Shown here: positions 16,486-24,778 of the stretch, one piece after another | Layout: every line of letters starts with the position of its first letter | How positions within the stretch are numbered: position 1 is the stretch's first letter | Assembly (NCBI GenBank): GCA_016871335.1 | Contig: VFZF01000021.1 | Span: 1-40,454, forward strand | Source of the DNA: Acidimicrobiia bacterium | GTDB lineage: Bacteria > Acidobacteriota > Vicinamibacteria > Vicinamibacterales > SCN-69-37 | Length of the DNA: 40,454 nt | Direction of reading: 5' to 3' | The notes under the pieces: model-generated | Told to the model about the DNA's origin: nothing | Databases searched by the model: none | Seen by the model: the letters and a program-made list of their open reading frames with translations, nothing else | Program-made: the position numbers and the translations under genes

Positions 16486-16508
16486 GAGCGTTCACGCCGT
16501 GAACGCTC
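16486..16508. promoter_or_regulatory. 23-bp perfect inverted repeat, probable operator
   Basis: GAGCGTTCAC and GTGAACGCTC flank a 3-bp centre, giving perfect 10-bp arms. The site begins four bases after the -10 box and covers the predicted transcription start, an ideal place for repression. The next gene encodes a winged-helix protein, so autoregulation is likely. A terminator role is less likely, because no T-run follows and the site precedes a gene. Confidence 0.7.
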
Positions 16509-16537
16509 TGTAAGTGACGGGCACGAAGTGCCTCGCG

Positions 16538-17143
16538 ATGACCTCCCACGATTCCCACACCCGGCGCCTCCTCACCGAAATCGAGCGGCGTGAAGGCGTC
16601 ACCCAGCGGCAACTGGCCGAAGAGCTGCACATCGCGCTGGGACTCACCAACCTCCTCGTCAAGCGCATCGTCTCCAAAGGCTGGGTCAAGGTCGTCAACG
16701 TCAAGGCGAACCGGCTCAGCTACCTCATCACGCCGGCCGGCATTGCCGAGAAGGCGAAGATGACGCGCGACTACTTCAACAACACGGTCAACCTGTATAC
16801 GGAGACGCGCGAGCGCCTGCAGGAACGGTTGTTTGAACTCGAAGCAGAACTGGAAGGCGACGACAAACGCATCGTGTTCTACGGCGCCGGGGAAGTGGCA
16901 GAGATCGGGTACATCAGCATGCAGGGCACCGGCCTTGAGCTGGTCGGGGTGGTGGACGATCGCCCGAAACGCCGCGACTTCTTCGGGGTGCCTATTCGCC
17001 CGGCGTCGGCGCTCTCGAGCGGGCGCCAGCTCGATGGGACGCCCTTTACTCGCCTGGCGGTGATGTCCTTCCGCAACGCCTCGAACATCCGCGTCAGGCT
17101 GGACGCGGTGCACTTCCCAGCCGAGAGTGTGTTCTGGCTCTAG
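16538..17143 (+). CDS. MarR-EPS-like winged-helix regulator with C-terminal Rossmann-like domain
   Basis: This protein of 201 residues has two parts. Residues 1 to about 90 form a winged helix: TRRLLTEIERREGVTQRQLA, the recognition region, KRIVSKGWVKVVNV and YLITPAGIAEKAKMTRDYF. This follows the EPS-associated MarR-type family found at the head of exopolysaccharide and LPS loci. A short coiled-coil-like segment (ETRERLQERLFELEAELE) leads to about 85 residues starting RIVFYGAGEVAEIGY and LVGVVDDRPKRRDFFGVPI. That resembles the nucleotide- or CoA-binding fold at the N-terminus of PglD-like sugar enzymes. The second part could sense a sugar nucleotide. The ATG at 16538 is preferred over the GTG at 16514, because homology starts after it. 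It probably binds the inverted repeat at 16486 and controls the operon. Confidence 0.8.
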   Translation: MTSHDSHTRRLLTEIERREGVTQRQLAEELHIALGLTNLLVKRIVSKGWVKVVNVKANRLSYLITPAGIAEKAKMTRDYFNNTVNLYTETRERLQERLFELEAELEGDDKRIVFYGAGEVAEIGYISMQGTGLELVGVVDDRPKRRDFFGVPIRPASALSSGRQLDGTPFTRLAVMSFRNASNIRVRLDAVHFPAESVFWL

Positions 17144-17158
17144 CCCGGAGATTCCCGC

Positions 17159-18172
17159 ATGAAGATTGGCCATCACGACCTTGCCTCCCGCGCCCTGCTC
17201 ATCGCCGAAATCGGCGTCAACCACGAAGGTGATTTTGACAAGGCCCGCGAACTGGTGGGCCTTGCGGCCGACGCCGGTGCGGATGCGGTGAAGTTCCAGG
17301 CCTACTACGTGCGCGATATCCGGTTCGTCTCGCCGTCGGCCGATCCCGACCGCTTCGGCCGCATGCAGAAGAACGAACTCACGTGGGAGCAGTTTCACAT
17401 CCTCGCGGACGATGCGAAGAAGGCGGGCGTGACGTTCCTCTGCACATGTTTTGACGTCGAAACCGTGCAGGCGCTGAACGACGTGCTGCCGGCGTTCAAG
17501 GTCGCATCCGGCGACCTGACCAACGACGAGTTGCTCGACGCCATCGCAGCCACCGGCAAGCCCGTCATCCTCTCGACCGGCATGGGGAGTGACGACGAGG
17601 TGGCGCACGCACTCGAGATCCTGGGGACCGATCGCGTCGTGGTGCTGCAGTGCACGAGCAGTTACCCGTGCCCACCCGAGCAGGTGAACTTGCGGTCGAT
17701 GACCTTCATGGGGACCAAATACGGCGTGCCGTACGGGTATTCCGATCACACGCTCGACCTGTCGGCGTGTCAGGCGGCCATCGCCATGGGTGCGTGTGTC
17801 ATCGAGAAACACTTCACCGATGCGAAGGAAGGCCGCACGTTCCGCGACCACGCGCTCTCGGCGGAAGTGTCGGACTTCAAGGAACTCGCGCGTACGACCC
17901 GGCTCATCGAGACGTTGCGTGGTGTGGATGCGAAGGCTGTGCAGCCGGCTGAAGACGGTGCGCGCCTGCCGATGCGCCGCTCGATGGCGGTCCGTCGCGA
18001 TGTGCCTGCCGGTACGGTGCTGACGCCCGACATGCTGATCGCCTTGCGCCCGTCGTCGGGCTGGCCGGTGCGTGACCGCGCCGCGCTTGTGGGCCGCCGG
18101 CTCGCGAAGTCGCTGTCGGCCGGCGACCTGGTCACGGCGGATGCGCTCGCCCCGAAAGGCGCCTCGGCCTGA
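17159..18172 (+). CDS. NeuB-family nonulosonic acid synthase with SAF domain
   Basis: This protein of 337 residues should condense phosphoenolpyruvate with an N-acetylated hexosamine to give a nine-carbon 2-keto acid (sialic-, legionaminic- or pseudaminic-like). The TIM barrel shows AEIGVNHEGDFDKA (residues 16-29), AGADAVKFQAY, FKVASGDL, VILSTGMG, LQCTSSYPCP, YGYSDHT and IEKHFTDAKE. The His and Glu metal and PEP ligands sit in the usual places. The DRxxxGPDH stretch common in sialate synthases is replaced by GRTFRDHALS. The last 60 residues form the SAF (antifreeze-like) domain, starting RRSMAVRRDVPAGTVLT. GGAG lies eight bases before the ATG. Substrate stereochemistry cannot be read from the sequence. 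Confidence 0.93.
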   Translation: MKIGHHDLASRALLIAEIGVNHEGDFDKARELVGLAADAGADAVKFQAYYVRDIRFVSPSADPDRFGRMQKNELTWEQFHILADDAKKAGVTFLCTCFDVETVQALNDVLPAFKVASGDLTNDELLDAIAATGKPVILSTGMGSDDEVAHALEILGTDRVVVLQCTSSYPCPPEQVNLRSMTFMGTKYGVPYGYSDHTLDLSACQAAIAMGACVIEKHFTDAKEGRTFRDHALSAEVSDFKELARTTRLIETLRGVDAKAVQPAEDGARLPMRRSMAVRRDVPAGTVLTPDMLIALRPSSGWPVRDRAALVGRRLAKSLSAGDLVTADALAPKGASA

Positions 18173-19161
18173 TGTACCGCGTCGGCCTCGTGGGGTGCGG
18201 CCGGATCGGCGCGGATATCAATCCGTCCGGTGTCGGATCGTCCCGTCTCGGTTCACACGCAGCCGCCTGCCGGGCGTCGACGCGCGTGACGCTGGTGGCC
18301 GCGTGTGACCCCGACGAGTCTCGTCGCCTTGAAGCCCAGCGCCGCTGGCAGATTCCAGCCGTGTATGCGTCGCTCGACGCGATGCTCGAGGCCGGGCAAC
18401 TCGACCTCGCCATCGTCGCCACACCGGCAGTCGGACGACCCGCTGTGTTGACCACACTCGTGCAGTCCGGCCGCGTGCGTGCGGTGCTGGCGGAAAAACC
18501 CATTGCCTCGTCGGTCATCGCGGCTGAAGCGATGGAAGTGCTCGCCGCGGAGCACAGCGTGATTGGTGCCGTGAACTATGTCCGGCGTTTCGCACCCGGC
18601 TACCGCTCTGTGATTGCCGACATCCATGCCGGCGCCATTGGCACCGTGCAGACGATGCGCGGCGTGTATACGAAGGGCGTGCTGAACAACGGCGGCCACC
18701 TGCTCGACCTGATGCGCTGGGTGGGTGGCGACGGGATGACGACGACAGTGACGGCGGCAATGGCGGGGTTGCCCGACGATCCCACCGTCAGCGCGACGGT
18801 GTCGTGGCCCGGAGGTCTGTGCGGCACCATGACCGGACTCAGTCATGAGGCGTTTACCATTTTCGAACTGGACGTCATCGGCACCGAAGGGCGTGTCACA
18901 TTCGGTGACCTTGGTCATCGTGTGGATCGCTGGGCGGTGGAGGACACCAGGGCCAGATTCGGGTTCCGCCAGCTCGGTCCTGCCATGACGAGTGATCCGG
19001 CGTTGACCTCGGCGTTGTCCGGTGCGCTCGACAATCTCGCGGACTGCCTCGACGGCACCGCCACGCCCCACTGCACGTTCGCCGATGGCCGCGCCGCCCT
19101 CGGTCTCGCACTCACGGTGCGTCGTCAGGCGCACGACGCGTTTCCGGAACTTGCCGAATGA
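18172..19161 (+). CDS. Gfo/Idh/MocA-family oxidoreductase
   Basis: This protein of 329 residues has the N-terminal NAD(P)-binding motif VGLVGCGRIGADINPS, LVAACDPDESR, LDLAIVATPA, and the family-typical Glu-Lys-Pro in VLAEKPIASS. The C-terminal dimerisation and substrate domain contains NYVRRFAPGY and NNGGHLLDLMRW, where the His takes the position of the usual catalytic base. Family members oxidise or reduce sugars and NDP-sugars, as in C3 oxidation of UDP-GlcNAc. It overlaps NeuB by one base (TGATG) and the next gene by four (ATGA). It may alter the precursor or product of the NeuB reaction. The specific reaction is not determinable. Confidence 0.87.
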   Translation: MYRVGLVGCGRIGADINPSGVGSSRLGSHAAACRASTRVTLVAACDPDESRRLEAQRRWQIPAVYASLDAMLEAGQLDLAIVATPAVGRPAVLTTLVQSGRVRAVLAEKPIASSVIAAEAMEVLAAEHSVIGAVNYVRRFAPGYRSVIADIHAGAIGTVQTMRGVYTKGVLNNGGHLLDLMRWVGGDGMTTTVTAAMAGLPDDPTVSATVSWPGGLCGTMTGLSHEAFTIFELDVIGTEGRVTFGDLGHRVDRWAVEDTRARFGFRQLGPAMTSDPALTSALSGALDNLADCLDGTATPHCTFADGRAALGLALTVRRQAHDAFPELAE

Positions 19162-19910
19162 AGATTGCCACCATCATTGCCTGCCGCATGGGTTCAAGCC
19201 GGTTGCCCGGCAAGACCGCTCTTCCGATTCTTGGTGTCCCGATGATCGAACGGATGGTCGAACGGGTGCGCCGGTCGCGTCATGTGACCGACGTCATTCT
19301 GGCGACGTCGATCGATCCTGATGACGATCCGGTCGAGGCGATCACGAAACGCATCGGTATCGGGTGCTTCCGCGGGTCTCCCGAGGACGTGCTTGATCGC
19401 ATCGACGGCGCGGCGCAGTCCGCAGGGGCCGACCTCATCGTCGAACTGCTCGGCGATAATCCCCTGGTGCATGCCGACCTGATTGACGACGTGATTGACT
19501 ATCACAAGGGGAGCGGCAACGATTACAGCGCGAGTGTGACGGCTGAGTATCCGCATGCGGGACCCGAGGTGAAGAAGTTTCCGGTCGGCATTCGTGTGCA
19601 GGTGTTTCCGCCGGCGATTCTGCACGACAGCGCCGTGCGCGCAACGGACCCGTACCATCGCGAGAATTCCACGACATTCCTCTACGAACATCCGGACCTG
19701 TACAGGCTCGGATACCTGCAGGCCGAGGGCAAGTGGGCGGCGTTGCACCGACCGGAACTGACGTTTGCGGTGAACTTCAGGCGCAACTTCGATCTGGTGT
19801 CCGCGATCTTCGAGCGCAACTATTCGCGCGATCCGAACTTCACGTTGTTTGATGTGATTCGAACGTTTGATACGGATCCGGCGTTGAAGGCATTGATGGG
19901 GAACGAGTGA
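19158..19910 (+). CDS. SpsF-like cytidylyltransferase family protein
   Basis: This protein of 250 residues begins MKIATIIACRMGSSRLPGKT. That is the activated-sugar-binding signature of the NeuA/KdsB/SpsF superfamily, with Arg, Ser and Lys intact. It is followed by GVPMIERMVERVRRS, VILATSID, and VELLGDNPLVHADLIDDVID with the metal-binding Asp. SpsF-type proteins occur in spore-coat and surface polysaccharide loci together with NeuB-like SpsE, just as here. The likely reaction is CMP transfer to a keto acid, or a closely related nucleotidyl transfer. The tail (NFRRNFDLVSAIFERNYSRD) is typical of this branch. It is one of four cytidylyltransferase-type domains in the locus, so its exact substrate is open. 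Confidence 0.84.
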   Translation: MKIATIIACRMGSSRLPGKTALPILGVPMIERMVERVRRSRHVTDVILATSIDPDDDPVEAITKRIGIGCFRGSPEDVLDRIDGAAQSAGADLIVELLGDNPLVHADLIDDVIDYHKGSGNDYSASVTAEYPHAGPEVKKFPVGIRVQVFPPAILHDSAVRATDPYHRENSTTFLYEHPDLYRLGYLQAEGKWAALHRPELTFAVNFRRNFDLVSAIFERNYSRDPNFTLFDVIRTFDTDPALKALMGNE

Positions 19911-20866
19911 TGGGCAAGGCGCTGTTCAGCGCGCCGTACTCGTTCCTGGGGCCGGTCAAGGATGCGTATGAGTCATTCTTGCCGACGGAGTTTCGCGAGA
20001 TCTGGAAACGGCCCGAGTTGACGCCGGACCCTGGGCTGACGGTATGGGCGCCGAACCCCGGGCAGTCGTTCATCATCGACGATGCGGCGCTGGCGTTGTT
20101 TCCGGCGCTTGAGGTGGTGGCGACACCCTCGACGGGGTCGAACCACATCGACCGTGCCGCGTGCGCGCGTCGTGGTGTCAGCGTCTACAGCCTGCTCGAT
20201 AACCGCCCCGGCCTCGACCGGATTTCGGCCAGCGCCGAGTTCACGTTTCTGCTGCTGCACAACGCGATGCGCCGGCTTGACCGCGGGTTGATCGAGGTTA
20301 CCGAAGGGCGCTGGCGCGCGCGTGAGGATTTCTTGCGCGGCAACGAACTGCAGGGCAAGACGATCGGGCTGATCGGGTACGGCCGCATCGGCCACCGGAT
20401 GAAGCGGTACTGCGAGGCGTTTGACGCCCAGGTGGTGTGCCACGACCCCTATGCGGAGGGCGTCGACATCGCGGTCTGGCCGATGGCCGACATCTTTGCG
20501 AAGGCCGATGCGGTGGTGGTGTGTTGTCAGCTGACGGAGGAGACACGGGGGATGATCGGGCGGGACCTGTTTGCGTCGATGCGCCACGGCGGGGTGCTCG
20601 TGAACACGTCCCGCGGGGAGGTGCTCGACGAAGCGGCCCTGGCTGAGGTGCTCGCGGCACGCCCGGATCTCCGGGTCGGGGTGGATGTGCTGGCGGGGGA
20701 GGTGACGGGGCAGACCGGCGCGTCGCCGCTGCTGCCGTTTCACCGGAGCGGGCAGATGGTGATTACGCCGCATATTGCCGGCGCGTGTTACGAGTCACAG
20801 AGCAAGGCCGCGGCGGCCACGCTGGAGTTGCTGTTGCGGCACTACGAGGGGAAGGACCAGCGATGA
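19910..20866 (+). CDS. D-2-hydroxyacid dehydrogenase (second family member)
   Basis: This protein of 318 residues has the NAD-binding loop IGLIGYGRIGHRMKRY and the family catalytic residues: Arg in VNTSRGEVLDEAAL, Glu in VDVLAGEVTG, and His in ITPHIAGACYES. The substrate half has VVATPSTGSNHIDRAACARR. It clearly differs from the dehydrogenase at 8434 and is not a recent duplicate. The ATG at 19910 overlaps the preceding stop (TGATG); a GTG one codon earlier is possible. It overlaps the amidotransferase by four bases. In a NeuB-containing operon it could act on a 2-keto or 2-hydroxy acid linked to the nonulosonic acid or a precursor. Confidence 0.85.
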   Translation: MGKALFSAPYSFLGPVKDAYESFLPTEFREIWKRPELTPDPGLTVWAPNPGQSFIIDDAALALFPALEVVATPSTGSNHIDRAACARRGVSVYSLLDNRPGLDRISASAEFTFLLLHNAMRRLDRGLIEVTEGRWRAREDFLRGNELQGKTIGLIGYGRIGHRMKRYCEAFDAQVVCHDPYAEGVDIAVWPMADIFAKADAVVVCCQLTEETRGMIGRDLFASMRHGGVLVNTSRGEVLDEAALAEVLAARPDLRVGVDVLAGEVTGQTGASPLLPFHRSGQMVITPHIAGACYESQSKAAAATLELLLRHYEGKDQR

Positions 20867-22029
20867 TCCAGGTCTGCAAGTCGTGTGTCACGCCCAGCAC
20901 CAGGCCCGGCATTCAGTTCGACGACCATGGTGTATGTCTGCCGTGCCGGGTGGCCGAGGAGACGCCGCAGATCGACTGGGCGCTGCGGCGCGAAGAACTG
21001 ACCCGGATCGCCGACTGGGGCCGCGAACACACCAGGCTCGGGTACCATTGCATTGTTCCCGTGAGTGGCGGGAAAGACTCGACGCGCCAAGCGCTGTATG
21101 CGCGCGACGATCTGGGCTTGCGGCCGCTGCTGGTGTCGTGCACCTATTCGCCGCAGCAGCAGTCAGACGTGGGCGCCCACAACATCGCCAATCTCATCGA
21201 ACTCGGCTTCGACACCATCATCGTCGGCCCCGGCCCGCAGAAGTGGAAGACGATGATGAAGCGGGCGTTCTACAAGTACGGCAATTGGTGCAAAGCGACG
21301 GAGCTCGCGTTGTATTCGATTCCGCCCAGGGTGGCGATCGCGTACCGGATTCCGCTGATCTTCCTCGGAGAAAACAACGCGATTACGTACGGCGATCTTG
21401 GCGGATCCATGGGAGGGGACGCCAACCGGATGAAGTACAACAACACTCTGTCCGGCGGCACCCCGGACGCGATGATGGGGGACGGCATCACCGATCGCGA
21501 TGTGTTGTGGTTCCGGTACCCGTCGGATGCTGAGATGGCGAAGGCGCACCTGCGCGTCGTCTACATGGGCTACTTCATCGAGGACTTCAACCAGCACACC
21601 AATGCGCGGATTGCGATCGAGCGTGGCCTGCGGGTCCGGGAGACCGAACCCGAGGATGTCGGCGCGCTCAATCAAGTCGAAGACCTGGACGAGGACTTCG
21701 TCCACGTCAATCAGCTGCTGAAGTTTCTGAAGTTCGGCTTCGCCCGAGTGACCGACGAAGCCTCGCAGTTGGTGCGGCTCGGGATGATGACGCGCGACGA
21801 GGCGATCGACGCGGTGTCGAAGTACGACGGACGGTGCCACCAGCGTTACATCGATGCGTATTGCGAGTTCCTCGGCATTTCGGTGGCCGAGTTCTGGCGT
21901 GTCGCCGATGGGTACCGTGGCGCGTCGGTCTGGCGCCACAACCCGGATGGTTCGTGGACGCTGAATGCTGACCTGCCGACCGCGGCCTTCGGCCGACGGC
22001 CGGCCGAAGCGCAGGCGCAGGAGATCTAA
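20863..22029 (+). CDS. N-acetyl sugar amidotransferase, WbuX/WbpG-like
   Basis: This protein of 388 residues belongs to the family that converts an N-acetyl group on a sugar into an acetamidino group. It uses ammonia delivered by HisH/HisF-like partners, which are encoded next. The N-terminus has a CKSC...CLPC metal-binding pair (residues 5-8 and 24-27). The ATP pyrophosphatase loop VPVSGGKDSTRQA follows at about residue 68, with an intact SGGKDS. Downstream are FLGENNAITYGDLGGSMGGD, LWFRYPSD, YMGYFIEDFNQHTNARIA and the helical FLKFGFARVTDEAS typical of the family. The ATG at 20863 overlaps the preceding stop, and the Cys motif follows directly. It acts in the cytoplasm on a nucleotide-linked or free sugar. 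Confidence 0.9.
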   Translation: MIQVCKSCVTPSTRPGIQFDDHGVCLPCRVAEETPQIDWALRREELTRIADWGREHTRLGYHCIVPVSGGKDSTRQALYARDDLGLRPLLVSCTYSPQQQSDVGAHNIANLIELGFDTIIVGPGPQKWKTMMKRAFYKYGNWCKATELALYSIPPRVAIAYRIPLIFLGENNAITYGDLGGSMGGDANRMKYNNTLSGGTPDAMMGDGITDRDVLWFRYPSDAEMAKAHLRVVYMGYFIEDFNQHTNARIAIERGLRVRETEPEDVGALNQVEDLDEDFVHVNQLLKFLKFGFARVTDEASQLVRLGMMTRDEAIDAVSKYDGRCHQRYIDAYCEFLGISVAEFWRVADGYRGASVWRHNPDGSWTLNADLPTAAFGRRPAEAQAQEI

Positions 22030-22032
22030 TCG

Positions 22033-22668
22033 ATGCCACGCAAAGTGTTAATCGTGGACTACGGCATGGGCAACGTGAAGTCCGTGTCGAATGCTCTGAC
22101 GGCGGCCGGATGTCTGCCTCTGGTGTCGGCCGACCCTCGCGATGTGGTGCTGGCGGACGGCTTTGTGCTGCCCGGCGTCGGCGCGTTCGGCGAAGCCATT
22201 CGGAACCTGCGCGCCAACGGCATGGCCGATGCATTGACGCACGAAGTGATGACACGCCGCAAGCCGATCCTCGGCATCTGTCTCGGCATGCAATTGCTCG
22301 GGAACGAGTCCGAAGAAGGGGGGCGTCACGCCGGGCTCGGATGGATAGAAGCCCGGGTCCGCGCCCTTCCGGCAGAGCCGGGGTTGCGAGTGCCGCACAT
22401 GGGGTGGAACGACATCCACGTGCGGACCAAAGAACCGCTTTTTGCGGGTGCCGACGACGCCCCGACGTATTACTTCGCGCATAGCTACGTCATTGAATGC
22501 TCGCCTGATCTGGTTTCGGCGACCTTCCAGTACGGCGGCGAGCAGGTGGGCGCACTTCAGCAGCACCATATCTTCGGCACACAGTTCCATCCCGAACGCA
22601 GCGCCGACGCCGGGCTCGCGTTGTTCCGCCGCTTCGCGCAGAGAATCGAGGCTCCGCATGTTGACTGA
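22033..22668 (+). CDS. HisH-like glutamine amidotransferase subunit (WbuY-type)
   Basis: This class-I glutamine amidotransferase of 211 residues has VLIVDYGMGNVKSVSNAL at the N-terminus, LPGVGAFGEAI, the nucleophile Cys in GICLGMQLLGNESEEGG (about residue 82), and the His-Glu pair in GTQFHPERSADAG. HisH homologues release ammonia from glutamine for the partner synthase. This copy sits between a WbuX-type amidotransferase and an atypical HisF, away from any histidine gene. It therefore very probably supplies ammonia for amidine formation on a sugar rather than for histidine synthesis. It overlaps the HisF-like gene by 11 bases. All catalytic residues look intact. Confidence 0.9.
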   Translation: MPRKVLIVDYGMGNVKSVSNALTAAGCLPLVSADPRDVVLADGFVLPGVGAFGEAIRNLRANGMADALTHEVMTRRKPILGICLGMQLLGNESEEGGRHAGLGWIEARVRALPAEPGLRVPHMGWNDIHVRTKEPLFAGADDAPTYYFAHSYVIECSPDLVSATFQYGGEQVGALQQHHIFGTQFHPERSADAGLALFRRFAQRIEAPHVD

Positions 22669-23500
22669 GCGTCTGGTGGCCACCGTGGTCGTCCGCGACG
22701 GGTGGGTGGTCCAGAGTTTCGGGTTTCAGCGCTACCTTCCGGTCGGTCATCCCGAGGTGGCGGTTGAGTTTCTCGCGCAGTGGAACGTGGACGAGATTGT
22801 CCTTCTCGATATTTCCGCGACACGTGACGGGCGCGGACCAGACTTCGCGCTGGTCGAGCGGGTCGCCCGCCGGTGTTTCGTGCCGCTGACGGTGGGTGGC
22901 GGGATTCGGCACCTCGACGATGTGCACGACTTGACACATGCCGGCGCCGACAAAGTCAGCGTGAACACCACGGCGTTGGCGCGTCCCGCCCTGCTTGAGG
23001 AAGGGGCCTCCCACTACGGGCGGCAGTGCATGGTGGTGTCGATCGACGTGCGCGGGGAGGGGGCGGCCGCGCGCGTGTGGTCCCGGTGCGGCACGGAAGC
23101 CACCGATCGCGGTCCGGTCGAGTGGGCGCAAGCGGCTGAGCGGTCTGGCGCCGGCGAAGTGCTGCTGACGTCGATTGACCGCAATGGAACGAAGTGTGGC
23201 TACGACCTAGCGGTCATCCGCGCGGTTTCGGAGGCCGTGGGGGTTCCGGTGATTGCGAGCGGCGGCGTCGGCCGGCCTGAGCACTTCGTCGAAGGCCTGC
23301 GCGAGGGGAAGGCCTCCGCCGTGGCCGCAGGGAATTACTTTCACTTCACGGAGCACTCGGTGATGGTCACGAAGTCCGCGCTGCTGGGCCAGGGCGCCGC
23401 CGTGCGGATCAGCGGCGGTCGGCCGTATGTCGCCGCGCCGGTGGATGGTCAGGGCCGTGTCGGTCGTGTCGCCGACTTCACGTTTGACGAGCGGAGCTGA
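22658..23500 (+). CDS. HisF-like ammonia-channelling barrel protein (WbuZ-type)
   Basis: This TIM-barrel protein of 280 residues shows VPLTVGGGIRHLDDVHDLTH, ADKVSVNTTAL, MVVSIDVRGEG, GEVLLTSIDRNGTKCGYDL and VPVIASGGVGRPEHF, which are the HisF phosphate-binding and core motifs. The first strand reads RLVATVVVRDGWVV, so the catalytic Asp of true HisF (in the CLDVKDG motif) is Val here. The second catalytic Asp (in SIDVR) remains. Loss of the first Asp is usual for sugar-amidation HisF homologues, which only need to channel ammonia. The ATG at 22658 overlaps the HisH end by 11 bases. The partners are HisH and one or both WbuX proteins. Confidence 0.87.
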   Translation: MLTERLVATVVVRDGWVVQSFGFQRYLPVGHPEVAVEFLAQWNVDEIVLLDISATRDGRGPDFALVERVARRCFVPLTVGGGIRHLDDVHDLTHAGADKVSVNTTALARPALLEEGASHYGRQCMVVSIDVRGEGAAARVWSRCGTEATDRGPVEWAQAAERSGAGEVLLTSIDRNGTKCGYDLAVIRAVSEAVGVPVIASGGVGRPEHFVEGLREGKASAVAAGNYFHFTEHSVMVTKSALLGQGAAVRISGGRPYVAAPVDGQGRVGRVADFTFDERS

Positions 23501-23503
23501 GTG

Positions 23504-24778
23504 ATGCGTTATTGCACCCGATGCGTGTACCCCGCGAATCATCCGCTGGGACTGACCTTCGACGAGGAGGGCGTCTGCAGCGGCTGTCGGATTCACGAAG
23601 AGAAGGACCAGTTGCCCTGGGCCGAGCGGTTCGAGGCACTCCGGGCGATCGTGGAGTCGTATCGCGACCGTACGGGCCGTCACTTCGACTGCATCGTGCC
23701 GGTCAGCGGCGCGCGGGACAGCCACTTCATGGTGCATACGGTCAAACGTGAGCTGGGGCTCAATCCGCTGCTGGTGTCGTACAACCGGCAATACAACACC
23801 CGGGTCGGCATCCGGAATCTGGCGTATCTGCGCACCAGCCTCGACTGCGATCACATGAGCCAGTCGCCGAGCCCGGCACTGCTGCGGCGCATCCTCCGGT
23901 TCACGCTGAACGAGGCCGGCAGCATCTACTGGCACATTCTCGCCGGTGCCACCGTGTTCCCGGTCCAGGTGGCGGTGCGCCTCAAGATTCCGCTGATCAT
24001 CTGGGGCGCTCATCAGGGCGTTGATCAGGTGGGCATGTTTTCGCACCTCGACGAGGTCGAGATGACGCGCAAGTACCGCAAGGACCACGACGTCCTGGGG
24101 CTTGAAGCGGAGGATCTCGCCGTCGCGTCAGGGATTCCGATCGGGGACCTGGAACCCTTCCGCTACCCATCGAACGAGGAGATTGCGAGCGTCGGCGTGC
24201 GCGGGATCTATCTCAACAACTACATTCGCTGGGACGCCAAGGCGCAGCACGAGCAGATGATTGCGACGTACGGCTATGAGTCCGCGCCGCAGACACGCAC
24301 GTTCAACACCTATGAGGATGTGGACTGCGTGCACTACTCGGGTCTGCACGACTGGCTCAAGCTGCTGCGTTACGGATTCGGCAAGGTCAGTGACCACGCG
24401 TCGCGCGAGGTGCGCCTGCGGCGGTTGACGCGCGAGCAGGCGATTGACCTGGTCGCGCAGTATCAGGATGTGCCGCCGGCCGACCTCGACCGATTCGTCG
24501 GCTGGTCGGGCATCTCGCGCGAGGACGTGCTCGCGGCCGTCGAGCGCCAGCGCAATGCCGCCGTGTGGACGCGCGACTCCGGGACCTGGCGGCTGGGCGA
24601 CGCCGTCACCGCACATCGCGGGGACGCGGGTGTCGAGGCCGTCCGGCTGGGTGTCGTTGAGCCCTGTGACTATCGGGTCACGCCGTCGCGCGAACCCGGC
24701 GTCCCCGATGATCGCTACATCACGATTGGTCGCGGGTATGTGGATGCGGCCCCGGCCCAGGGGGTGGTGCCGCTGTGA
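23504..24778 (+). CDS. Second N-acetyl sugar amidotransferase homologue with altered PP-loop
   Basis: This WbuX-family protein of 424 residues begins MRYCTRCVYPANHP and has CTRC...CSGC metal-binding cysteines. The PP-loop reads VPVSGARDSHF at about residue 67: the family SGGKDS (or SGGRDS) has become SGARDS. Family features continue with LNPLLVSYNRQYNTRVGIRN, IIWGAHQGVDQVG, FRYPSNEEI, IYLNNYIRWDAKAQHEQM and LLRYGFGKVSDHAS. It is longer than the first copy at its C-terminus. It may amidate a second position, have lower ATP activity, or act as a pseudo-subunit. The ATG at 23504 is preferred to the GTG at 23501. It follows HisF by three bases and overlaps the next gene (GTGA). Confidence 0.83.
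   Translation: MRYCTRCVYPANHPLGLTFDEEGVCSGCRIHEEKDQLPWAERFEALRAIVESYRDRTGRHFDCIVPVSGARDSHFMVHTVKRELGLNPLLVSYNRQYNTRVGIRNLAYLRTSLDCDHMSQSPSPALLRRILRFTLNEAGSIYWHILAGATVFPVQVAVRLKIPLIIWGAHQGVDQVGMFSHLDEVEMTRKYRKDHDVLGLEAEDLAVASGIPIGDLEPFRYPSNEEIASVGVRGIYLNNYIRWDAKAQHEQMIATYGYESAPQTRTFNTYEDVDCVHYSGLHDWLKLLRYGFGKVSDHASREVRLRRLTREQAIDLVAQYQDVPPADLDRFVGWSGISREDVLAAVERQRNAAVWTRDSGTWRLGDAVTAHRGDAGVEAVRLGVVEPCDYRVTPSREPGVPDDRYITIGRGYVDAAPAQGVVPL

Noticed and set aside
15941-17851. Minus-strand open frame of 636 codons
   Set aside because: It spans the SGNH gene, the promoter/operator region, the regulator and neuB on the other strand. A gene crossing such a well-formed promoter is unlikely, and the translation shows no domain.
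22658-23500. HisF homologue as a dead gene because its first catalytic Asp is missing
   Set aside because: This loss is characteristic of HisF homologues serving sugar amidation. The rest of the barrel and the second Asp are intact, and HisH and WbuX are adjacent.
22033-23500. Histidine biosynthesis operon
   Set aside because: Only HisH and HisF homologues occur, between two sugar amidotransferases, and no other his gene is near.
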